Positions 55,363 through 64,000 of a stretch of DNA of 64,000 nt are shown here, piece by piece (position 1 is the first letter of the stretch; every line of letters begins with the position of its first letter). This DNA is from Phoenix dactylifera (taxonomy: Eukaryota; Streptophyta; Magnoliopsida; Arecales; Arecaceae). The notes under the pieces were generated by a model. The model saw only the letters and a list, made by a program, of their open reading frames with translations, was not told the DNA's origin and ran no database searches. Both the position numbers and the translations under genes were made by a program. The stretch lies in the NCBI RefSeq assembly GCF_009389715.1, contig NC_052402.1, positions 17,690,147 through 17,754,146 of the forward strand, read 5' to 3'.

Positions 55363-57660
55363 TTAATTGTAAACTTTCTCAGGCACTCTACTTCTCAATA
55401 GACGGCCAAAGGTGGTCAGTGCATCATGAAATTTGCGTATCTTAAGAAAACCCCTTATCATGGCAATTTCACTTTCTGTAAAATCAGCCCTCTCCATTAC
55501 CAATTCAACTACCCTATTAAGCGTATCCTCCATGGCTAAGGATAACAGACCTTCAGCTAGCATTGAAAAAGAGGAAAATGCGGGCAAGAATCCCTTCTCT
55601 GTCATTTCCACCAGGAAATCAACAGCTTCTCCAATTGGTCCTCCCCCAAGACACAGACCACGGAAAACAAATTTATGTGTGACAGCATCTGGAGGCTCTC
55701 CCTTCTCTACCATCTCCCTGAAGAGCCTTATAGCTTCTCTAGTCTTCCTCTGCTTAAAGAGTGATTGTATCACAGGATTATAAGCTTTTGGAGTTGGGAC
55801 CATCCCCTTCATCTGTATGGTTCTAAGGAGCTTACAAGCGACTTGTGTCCTACCTGCCTTGCACAGGCCACCGATGAGAGTCCCATACGTAACAATATCA
55901 GGTTCACAGCCATTTGAAGTCATAGTTTGAACTATATCCGCAGCTTTCTTTATGTTTCCTTGCTTGCAATAATGTGTGAGCAAGGAATTATATGTGAGCT
56001 TGTCAGGTTTCAATCCCTCCATTATCATCTGATCCATAAGTTCAGTGGCTTCGTCAACCCTATTACTCTTACACAAGCCATCTATAAGAGTATTATAAGT
56101 CACCAAATTCCTTGAGACTCCTTGCATATCCATCTGGTCAAATATCTCTTCTGCTTCTTCAATTCGCATGTTCTTGCACAGCCCATCTATTAGAGTATTA
56201 TATGTCACAACACTTCGGGCACAGCCATTCAGTTCCATTTCTTTCAGCAAGCCCAGAGCTTTCCCTAGCTCCCCATGGAGACAAAGGTGGTCAATCAATA
56301 TGTTGTAAGTAAATTCATCAGGCGAGCAACCACTGTTTTTCATCTCCTCAAACATTCGCAAAGCTATCTCATAATCCCCAGCCTTGCAGAGACCACTGAT
56401 CAAGGAATTGAAAGTATATACATCTGGTAGAATACCTTTGAGAGTGAGGCCACGGGCAAGTTCTATAGCATCATCAAGTCGGTTCTCTGTACACATAGTA
56501 CTAATAAGAGTATTATAGGTTACCATATTTGGTAAGCAACCCCTCTCGGCCATCTGATTCAGGACACATGTAGCTTCTTCAATCTCTCCTAATTTACACA
56601 ACCCAGAAATCAGAGTATTGTAAGTCACAACATCAGGATCATAACCTTCCTGAAGCATCACATCTAATATCTCAAGTGCATGCTTGATATGCCCAGCTCG
56701 GCACAGCCCACTAACCAGAGTGTTGAAAGTGAACTTATCAGGGCTGAATCCCTTTACAGACTCTTCTTGTATCAACCCAAGAGCTTCTTCTACTTTTCCT
56801 TGTTTGCAGTATCCATGTATCAGAACATTAACCGTTACATTGGTCCGAATGCAACCCATCTCCGACATTCTTGCCTTTATTCTTAATGCACCCTCCATAT
56901 TCCCTTCTTCAATGAAGCCCTGCATCAGGGTAGTGAATGTTATCTCATCAGGCACCAAACCATAGCTTGACATCTCCTCCATCATCGAAATTGCGGGTCT
57001 AATTTGATGCGTTTTACACAAAGCCTTAATCAAGATATTGAAAGTAGATACATCTGGTTGGATTCCTCTACTAGTCATTGTAGAATACACCAATTCAATC
57101 AATTTAATCTTGCTTTCTTCCACAAGGATATTTAGCACAAAATTGCAAATATATGTATTGGGTTTGACTCCAAATTCTTCCATCAGATTGAGAACCACAT
57201 TAACAGCCTCATCGAACAGCTGGAATCTAGAATAACTTTCAATGAAGATCTGGAAAATACCTGCATCAATCTTACAGCCGGAGAACCCCATCTCCTGTAA
57301 AAGGCCCTTCATCTGATCAAAAGATCCGGCCTCTCCGAGCTGCTGAAGGATCTCCTTGTAAATAGAGGAAGTGAGTGTGAAATTCTCTTTCTTTGACACC
57401 CAATTAAGTAGGCGGAGAGAGGACTCCGCATCCTTCTGGCGGCGGAGGACGCCAAGAAGATCATCCGGGGTAAAATCAGGAGGGATTTGGTGGATAGGAC
57501 TGGCGTCAGAAGCAGTCGATACCGCAAGCTCTTGGCGACCTTGGACGGATGCAAATGGGACAAACTTTGGCAGCTTTCGGTCTAGTGTATGAGGGGGGCA
57601 GCTTAACTTCTGAAGAAGAACAAAGGGATGAGGCATCAGAGCTGACAAAAAAGGCGCCAT
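55363..57660 (-). CDS. MEE40: P-class pentatricopeptide-repeat protein, orthologue of At3g53700 (MEE40)
   Basis: This is an intact single-exon gene of 765 codons. The N-terminal ~50 residues are rich in Ser/Pro/Leu/Lys with few acidic residues, as in an organelle transit peptide. The conserved lead-in PPDFTPDDLLGVLRRQKD follows. From about residue 100 to 690 there are about 16 tandem 35-residue PPR motifs (for example VTYNTLIDGLCK, DVYTFNSLISGLCKAG, EPDIVTYGTLIGGLCKAGR), of the P class without E or DYW ends. The C-terminal tail (GLCLGGGPIGEAVDFLVEM, LLKIRKFHDAL-type end) matches my memory of Arabidopsis At3g53700. MEE40 mutants arrest in embryo development and the protein is predicted chloroplastic. 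PPR proteins bind organelle RNA base by base and stabilise, splice or help translate it. The RNA target is unknown. Confidence 0.92.
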   Translation of the reverse strand: MAPFLSALMPHPFVLLQKLSCPPHTLDRKLPKFVPFASVQGRQELAVSTASDASPIHQIPPDFTPDDLLGVLRRQKDAESSLRLLNWVSKKENFTLTSSIYKEILQQLGEAGSFDQMKGLLQEMGFSGCKIDAGIFQIFIESYSRFQLFDEAVNVVLNLMEEFGVKPNTYICNFVLNILVEESKIKLIELVYSTMTSRGIQPDVSTFNILIKALCKTHQIRPAISMMEEMSSYGLVPDEITFTTLMQGFIEEGNMEGALRIKARMSEMGCIRTNVTVNVLIHGYCKQGKVEEALGLIQEESVKGFSPDKFTFNTLVSGLCRAGHIKHALEILDVMLQEGYDPDVVTYNTLISGLCKLGEIEEATCVLNQMAERGCLPNMVTYNTLISTMCTENRLDDAIELARGLTLKGILPDVYTFNSLISGLCKAGDYEIALRMFEEMKNSGCSPDEFTYNILIDHLCLHGELGKALGLLKEMELNGCARSVVTYNTLIDGLCKNMRIEEAEEIFDQMDMQGVSRNLVTYNTLIDGLCKSNRVDEATELMDQMIMEGLKPDKLTYNSLLTHYCKQGNIKKAADIVQTMTSNGCEPDIVTYGTLIGGLCKAGRTQVACKLLRTIQMKGMVPTPKAYNPVIQSLFKQRKTREAIRLFREMVEKGEPPDAVTHKFVFRGLCLGGGPIGEAVDFLVEMTEKGFLPAFSSFSMLAEGLLSLAMEDTLNRVVELVMERADFTESEIAMIRGFLKIRKFHDALTTFGRLLRSRVPEKVYN

Positions 57661-58832
57661 TGGGGAAATATCTCAAACATGTAGCGCTCGAACAGGGAAC
57701 AGATATCTGCAAGAAGTGGGTTCTTCAGTTGAAGCGCTCAAACAGCTGGGGATTATCTAAAAAATAATAGAAAGGGAGATGGAGGTGCAAAGATCCAGCT
57801 CCTTAAAGAGAAAAATCAAAATGGTAGTGAGAATATACGAGGCGGATGGCACTTGGAAATCGTGAGCTTGGAAAGTTTAGAAATAGAAATCAGCTGAAGA
57901 GGATTTCTTTCCAAGAGAAAGGATTGCAGGACTAGAAGTGGACAAGAATTGGGATAAAACAAGGGAAATTGGAGAAGGAATTGTTTTGGAAACAAAGATG
58001 TTTACAGGTGGAGTGAAAATGGATAAGAGGTCCAGTCGCTATCCCAATTTGAGAATTGAGGGAAGGGATGACCATAACGGGAGATATTATACCCCACACT
58101 GCATGCACGTGCCGTGCGCCCTCCTGTTCCTTTGGCTGCCGTGTTCCAAAGAAAAGCACTTGCATGCGCATAATCACAATCAATCATTTCTCTAGCAGTG
58201 CATCCAGATGAGCGCTTGATGAATAGAAACTATAAAAACAAGTGGCTATCAATAGCTATGTGCGACGCCACATGGTGCACAAAGTATATACATCTGTCTT
58301 GATGATTGGCCCATAATGTACCTTGATGATTGGTGGTGTTGCATACAGTATAGGATATAATTTTTGCCTGCCTATGTATGGGTCAGATTGGACTCAACCA
58401 GACTTGGTACATCGAGCTTGAGTCCAAATGGTCATGGGCCAAGCTTGGGGTTCCACTTTGTGGTGGCCTTATAAGAGAAGGATTGGACCTGGTTTCCCAG
58501 TGGGCAGGGGCCATACCTTCAGGATCCAGTCTTCCTGCCAGCTACAAATTTCCAAATCTGGACCAACTAGAACCCTTTCTATGATGTAAGAAGAATCCTA
58601 ATGCAATCCAGATCCTTCGTTGTATCAATATTTTAATATCAGAAAATATATATTTGCTATCCAATTAGGCTAGTTTGACGAGGAAGAACATTATATTCGA
58701 AGGAAACTAACCAAGCTCGAAATGGTTTTTGGGAGGCCCAGAAAATCTTCTTTCTTTTCCAAGCAATTCATCTTCTTTCTTTTCTTCTTCTCTCTCTTTT
58801 TTTTTTCTTTCTTAATGAAGATGCCATAGCAA
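57661..58832. other. Promoter side of PPR gene and intergenic DNA
   Basis: The left end is 5' flank of the minus-strand PPR gene. Several short ORFs overlap on both strands without motifs. No TATA box could be assigned with confidence. Confidence 0.5.
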
Positions 58833-59024
58833 ATGCATCAAATCCTGACCTTTAACTTGTGCCTTCTCTTCATGCTGGTGTTAGGTACTGCATCTTGTAA
58901 CAAGTTTTTCATATTGGAGATGCCAAAGGATCGTCAGCACCAAAAGCCACACCCAACCTGCCTCACAGGACATCCTCATCACCTCACTGGAGACCCACTA
59001 ATGGAGTTTCTTCCAATCTACTGA
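58833..59024 (+). CDS. Possible small secreted peptide precursor
   Basis: This is a 63-codon ORF. The first ~21 residues look like a signal peptide: a hydrophobic LCLLFMLVLG core followed by TASC, a plausible cleavage site. A 40-residue polar, His/Pro-rich remainder with two Cys ends in DPLMEFLPIY. A pyrimidine-rich leader precedes the ATG. I do not recognise a known peptide-hormone motif (CLE, CEP, RGF, IDA, PSY). It may be chance, as 63 codons is short. Confidence 0.25.
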   Translation: MHQILTFNLCLLFMLVLGTASCNKFFILEMPKDRQHQKPHPTCLTGHPHHLTGDPLMEFLPIY

Positions 59025-59908
59025 AAAATAGTGGGGTCCCAGGCATAGCCATGAACTTCTTGCCGAGCAACTTCGAGCCTGCAGCCTTCTAATGGGCTGC
59101 TGTGCCTTCCCTCGAAGAGGTGGCATGGCAAGAAGAGAGCCTTGCTGCTGTGCATTCTTCTGACTCAATGCTGGGCCACGTTGGAACTACGATATGCCTA
59201 GTCTTGAACACAGTGCTTTGAGATTTTTTATAGGTATCTCTCCTGTCACGCTCGTAAATTGTTAGGGCATTGCGTCACACATCGATCTTAGAGATAGAAA
59301 AGAGACCATAAAAATCGTTTATAGATAGAATAACTAAGTGGACAATTATGTATTTCACAAGAAAAATTGGATCATTCTCGACACTTGCAAATAGTTCACA
59401 GCTATATATGAGGTAGGCATCAAGATTTTTCTTTCTTATTTTTAAGCAAACTTGGGCTTAATTAATCATGATTTATGTGTTCATCTTTCTTCTTCTTTTT
59501 TTTTTTTTACATATTTCAAGAAAGATATCATTTAATTCTTTTTCTATTGTTTCTTTTCTAACTGAGATGTATGGTCCATAGATCTATATGTCTATATGTA
59601 GAGACCCACGTTTGAGTTGGGCCGGCCTCTGAGCAAGGGCGGCCCAACTCGTGAAAATGGGGGAGGGAGTCTCCCGATCGTAACGCTCTCCCTCCCCTGT
59701 TTTCGGAAAGTTTTCCCCCTCCTCCTGAATCCACCGGGAAGGAGGATCTTAGGGTGATAAAAACCCTAGCAATCGGGCCGAGACCTCCTCCTCTCCCTAG
59801 GGCATCAGCCGAGAAGCTTCCACACAAAAAAAAAAGAGAGAGAAAGAGATTGGGTTTCTACCTTGCCGCGGGGAGGATCGGAGCTTTCGCCATCGAGCCG
59901 GTCGGAAG
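59025..59908. other. Intergenic flank of copia element
   Basis: The right part (about 59590-59908) is GC-rich, with GTTGGGCCGGCC/GGCGGCCCAAC-like inverted words near 59610-59650, a TAAAAACCCTAG motif and a GA-rich run. It may be the end of an older element into which the copia element inserted. No gene is seen. Confidence 0.4.
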
Positions 59909-62244
59909 TGTTAGATGTATGCCCTAGAAGCCAATTTGGCTGACACATTGTTGATTCTAGGGACATAATTTTGTACTTGACTATTTATTATTGAATAAAT
60001 AAAAGGCATCCTTTCATTCATATTGTTTATGTGTCTATGAATCGTCCAAGAAATTAATAAGATGATGATACATATTCTCAAGAGTTGAGAATTTGAGCCA
60101 TGTATCATTGGTGATTAATTTCTAAATGCTCCTGATCAATGGATCATCACGAGGACGGTGATCGATCCGATTAGTGCACAGATCACTCTCCTTCTGGATG
60201 GACGAGACTTGAGTCCACAGTGTAGGGACACTGAAGTGATAGTGCAGGTGCTTGTTAGAGAACAAGGGTACTGAGCGTGACCAAGACAAGAAGTCACTTG
60301 GATGTCTATCCACTCGTCAGTGACTTGCTTGATGTTGCAGTAGTGTGACTGGTCCTTTGACCTGCGGTGCTTCGGCTACTCACAGTGAGGTTATTGTAGT
60401 TTGACTGCACACATACATGGTCTCTAGCCATATGGGTCCATGCAGTGTAGATTGGCTGCAGTAAGTTCACTGTAGGAGTAGGGTATGCACCTATAAGGAA
60501 TCTATCGACCTTGATAGAAGAGGAGTGATCCTATGTGATTTGTTAGACTGAGTTCTAAGACCTTGGCCAGGGCAGTAATATAAAGTGGAAAAAGAGTTTT
60601 CCATTAGCGAACTCAAGTCGAATAAATCTTGACATATGACAGACGATGGGGTTTGACGAGTTGTCCATGACCTCCGTCCTGTAGGGATCCACGATAGTAG
60701 GACTGTATCACACGTTAACTGCACCTAGAGGTTCATCTTTCTATTCTACTGGGTAGCCACTACATGCTGCTAGGTGTCACTGGTGGATGGTGGGACTCAT
60801 AGGGATTATCTTGATGATCGATAAACCCTAATGAGTTGAGTTGGAATCGTTCCAACCCATTGAAAGGAGTTTTCAATGATATTGAGATAGAGATCACAAT
60901 ATATCTCACTACCAGTCAGAGTAGAACCTATGGGGTCACACACACTAGAAGTATTGACCGATCCGATGGTTGAAATCGTGATTAGGAATCACAAGTAATC
61001 AATTTGATTGATAAGAAGTTGAAGAAGGAAAGGGAATTAATTAATTGGACTTGAAACAAGAATCCTACTTTGGGTAGGATTCCTAGAGTCCTAATTGGAT
61101 TAGGACTGGGAATCCTAGTTGGAGTAGGACTGGGATTCCTACTTGGAATAGGATTCCTACAATCCTAATGAGATTAGGAACTTTGAATTAAAATTGGATT
61201 CCTACTTGGAGTAGGATTCCTAGAAATCCTAATTGGATTAGGACTTCGAATTCAAATAAAGTCCTAATTGGATTAGGACTAAAATTAAACAAATCCTAAT
61301 TGGATTAGGATTCCTTAAGTCTAAATTAATTATTAATCTAATGAATCAACATGACTCCTAATTGGATTAGGATTGAAGAGTTCAATTAAGTCATGATTCA
61401 TTCAAGTCCTAATTGGATTAGGACTAGCGTAGATTGAACCCAAATTTGGCTAATCCTAATTAGATTAGGATTAAACCATGAGAGAGGCACCTAATCCTTT
61501 TTGGAAGAGGATTGGGTTAACCAAGTAAGAGGGGCATCAGCCCCTCTTCACTTAGTTGGTGCGACATGAAGAGAGAAGGGGGGCCGGCGCCCCCTCTTGG
61601 AAAGTAGTCAAGGGCTCCTAACTTGTAGGAGCCCTTCATCCTTATTAAAGGAGGACTAGGGCCGGCGCCCTAGATGGACCTTTCTCCTCTTCATCACGTG
61701 GCCACCCCCTCTCCATCTCTCCTTGGTTCAGCCGCCATCAGCAAAGGGAAAAGAAGAGGAGGCGTCTCCCTCCTCTTGGTCTTCTTCCTTGGCTCCAACG
61801 CATGGAAAAAGAAGAAGGCTGCAGGGGCTTTTGATCTTCTTCCCATCTTCATCCTTCTTCTTCCTCCTCTCAAGCACAATCAAGGGTTGATTGAAAGAGA
61901 GGAGATCAGCCATCAAAAGCTATCTCTGCAAGGGAGCTAGCACCCCGGTGAGATAGAGAGCTTGGATCGGATCCTGCTTCGTGTGGATACCCGTAGAGGC
62001 CGGACGTTTGAACGGCTTCAAGCGAACCCTCTTCCAAAACCACGAATTCAGATTTGCGGTGATCATCTACCCGCGCAAGGTGAAGATTTGATCTTCCTAA
62101 TAGTTTTAAAAGTTTTAATTCTTACCTAATTACGAAAGGTCTAGAAACAACGTTCATGCGATGAACGTCGAACCCGTGCATGCCGATTCCGCTGCCATCT
62201 GATTTTTGTTTTGAAATATCAGCGGCATGGGCGGGTTCCCAACA
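59909..62244 (+). repeat. 5' LTR of window-end copia element
   Basis: This is about 2,336 bp with TG...CA ends. It is defined on the right by the PBS and on the left by the TGTTAGATG start, so the left edge is an inference from the terminal motif. It contains a palindromic array at 61065-61475, and a TATA-like TTATTAAAGG near 61639 that could begin transcription ahead of R. Confidence 0.75.
61065..61475. repeat. Array of TCCTAATTGGATTAGGA palindromes
   Basis: Six perfect copies of the interrupted palindrome TCCTAATTGGATTAGGA and at least five close variants (for example TCCTACTTGGAGTAGGA) occur within about 410 bp, separated by non-identical spacers of 5-40 bp. Confidence 0.9.
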
Positions 62245-62245
62245 G

Positions 62246-62257
62246 TGGTATCAGAGC
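62246..62257 (+). other. Primer-binding site of window-end copia element
   Basis: TGGTATCAGAGC lies one base after the LTR end CCCAACA. It is of initiator tRNA-Met type. Confidence 0.92.
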
Positions 62258-63798
62258 CTAGGCTTCGTAGATTAAGGTAAGAATTAAATATCTAAAGGCA
62301 TATTAGATCTGAAAATTGAATGATCATGCATGCTGAAAAATTCTGCATGCAGATTTTTCAGGGGTGCTGTTTTTTGCATGCTGATTTTTATGTGATAAAA
62401 AGATGATTCTAAATGCATTGTTAATGGGATTACAAAGTTTAGAATCATGATTAGCATGATCAGCGACCTATGTCATGATACAATCAGTTAGTTTTCAGAT
62501 CTGAAAATTATAATTGTTGCATACGGTGATGATCATAGGATTCAACCCCTTTTGGTATCAAATGTAATGACCTGCGATGTGATCTGCGATGTCATGTAAT
62601 TTTTCAGATGCTTGCATGCATCTTATTTGATGTTTTGAGAGGCCTGCGTGCCTCCTAAAAGGAGATGTAATTTATTTTTATTTTTATTTTACATCTGGTT
62701 GTATTTCTGTGATGTGATGTACATCAACGATCAAGTTGAAGCAAAGGCATGAGATGAAAGGTGATCTAAGCGGTTGATGGCGATGGGATCAAGAGTTGAT
62801 CAAGGATCGAATCAAGGTGGCTTAGAACCAATTCAAGAGTTGAAGACCACTTGATCGATTGATGTGCATGTGCTTGTAATACGACCTAATTAGAATCCAT
62901 GATCATCACCTATTTAAAGTTTAACTTTATTTGATGCTGCGATTATAACTGCCTGTGATGTACCGTTTGCATGAGATGTGAATGCGAGTCGGGTAGATAG
63001 GTTTACATGTGATGTAGCAAACCCAATTGAGACCTAAATCAAAACCTCCTCAATCAAGTCGAGAGTGAACCGACATGAGCAAGTCATATTAGATTAATTG
63101 ATCTAATTGGTGTCTAGGAAAGCATGAAAGGTGGTTACTTAATTAGGACCTTACTCTCTGAGTAAGGGGAGCCTCCCACCTGCTTACCTGGCCAATTGTT
63201 CGATTACCTCTTATGAAGGGCTCAAGTTGCAAACACTAAGACCTGATTAACCAATATTAAGTCAATAGGTCTTCCACTGTAGTAGAGCTGCTAAGGCCTT
63301 TCTGATGTTGATTTGTCTCGGCTGGACACAGTGGTCAAGTTGCATCGGGGGGCTGGACCTCTCTATAGACATGAGATGTTGTAGGGTAAAGGTGGGGTTG
63401 GGCACCAATAACTGTTAGGTGAGGACCCAATGACGACTTTATTCCTACGGTTATACGGTGGGTCTGACTTAACTAAGAAATGGGACCAATAACTGTTAGG
63501 TGAGGTCTTCATGGCTTAGAGACCAAGTTACACTGCAACATGCTTGAGAAGCATTGTACAAGAGTTGTACACTCATCCATCTATGTGTCACCAATAACTG
63601 TTAGGTGAGGTGGCATGTAAATTGGTGGGACCGCAGTACCCACTAGAAACCCTAGTCGTGTAGGATTTCCGTTTCCCTACCAGGGGAGTGTGAGGGATTC
63701 GAGAAAATAGTGGGAGTTACATTTGTTCTAAAAGACCTTAGAACAGATTAGGATCAAGTACAAAAGTCTAACTAGAATCTTTACTCTCTGCAGATACA
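62258..63798 (+). other. Long untranslated leader of copia element
   Basis: This non-coding stretch contains three copies of AATAACTGTTAGGTGAGG (near 63407, 63488 and 63592). A CTCTGCAG acceptor-like site lies just before the gag ATG, suggesting part of the leader could be spliced. Repeated GATGTGATG/TGCATGC words occur in the first half. No ORF is credible. Confidence 0.6.
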
Positions 63799-64000
63799 AT
63801 GTCGGCTTCAAACCCTCTGACCCGTATTCTTGAGACCAACCGACTGACCGGAACCAATTACAAAGACTGGCTTAGAAATCTCAAAATAGTTTTGGACTGT
63901 GAGAAGATAGGCTACATACTCGATTCAGATATCCCCACACTACCAGCACGTCCTACTGATGTTCAGCGTGAGTTGCATAAAAAGTGGTTGGATGATGACA
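63799..64000 (+). CDS. Copia gag, N-terminal part (truncated by window)
   Basis: The ATG is at 63799, followed by 67 codons with no stop to the window end. The motif NRLTGTNYKDWLRNLKIVL is the standard N-terminus of UBN2/copia-type gag: a 'xLxGxNYxxW' block that starts the capsid domain. The protein would form virus-like particles. Integrity beyond the window is unknown. Confidence 0.88.
   Translation, partial: MSASNPLTRILETNRLTGTNYKDWLRNLKIVLDCEKIGYILDSDIPTLPARPTDVQRELHKKWLDDD

Larger units (their letters stand above)
59909..64000 (+). mobile_element. 5' part of a Ty1/copia retrotransposon, cut by window end
   Basis: The 5' LTR (59909-62244) starts TGTTAGATGTATGCCC and ends CCCAACA. A PBS, a 1.55-kb leader and the start of gag (63799) follow. 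The rest, including the 3' LTR and TSD, lies beyond the window. GGAAG at 59904-59908 is the TSD to look for. The gag start is copia-type, although no pol is visible to confirm the superfamily. Confidence 0.85.

Overview
The window is nuclear DNA of a flowering plant. The coding genes are plant types: a pentatricopeptide-repeat (PPR) gene, a coiled-coil NBS-LRR resistance-type gene, a condensin-II CAP-H2 gene and a DUF1645 fragment. Most of the rest is LTR retrotransposons. The CC-type (not TIR-type) NBS-LRR and the very long LTRs fit a monocot, and a palm is my guess. No rRNA, tRNA, CRISPR or prokaryotic features were seen.

Region 1 (1-43.2 kb) is one host locus, the 3' part of CAP-H2 (plus strand). 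Recognisable exons lie at 25258-26100, 33733-33871 and 42395-43198. It looks like a pseudogene: it has a one-base insertion with an early stop, a 35-bp tandem duplication, further stops, a lost splice acceptor, a frameshifted C-terminus and missing central exons. Its introns are packed with transposons. The first intron holds a three-level nest resolved by target-site duplications. A non-autonomous outer LTR element (591-25099, TSD TTTAT) was hit by a Ty3/gypsy Tekay/Del-type chromovirus (2717-24310, TSD TTACA). That element was then hit, inside its integrase C-terminus, by an 11.7-kb Ty1/copia SIRE/Maximus-type element (9700-21425, TSD GAGGC). LTR divergence falls from the outer to the inner element, as nesting requires. 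The second gap between exons carries a ~230-bp tandem repeat, a possible minus-strand gene fragment and a deleted gypsy element (30.2-33.4 kb). The third carries a foldback sequence and a minus-strand gypsy element lacking its RT/RNase H core (36456-41728, TSD ATATC).

Region 2 (43.2-58.8 kb) is the gene-bearing part. It holds an apparently intact intronless CC-NBS-LRR gene (46344-50057, minus), a hAT-like non-autonomous DNA transposon that carries a captured DUF1645 gene fragment (52405-53598), and an intact intronless PPR gene, the likely orthologue of Arabidopsis At3g53700/MEE40 (55363-57660, minus).

Region 3 (58.8-64 kb) has a short signal-peptide-like ORF and the 5' end of another copia element, with a 2.3-kb LTR, PBS, long leader and the first 67 codons of gag, cut by the window end.

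The most unusual structures are the following. The gypsy 5' LTR has had its first ~0.7 kb replaced, exactly at the integration border, by a complete miniature TRIM/SMART retrotransposon. Each SIRE-type LTR has 22 perfect GAGTCGACTC palindromes, with a further block before ORF3. The window-end copia LTR has an independent palindromic array. ORF3 downstream of pol in the SIRE-type element is intact, and the hAT element has captured a gene.
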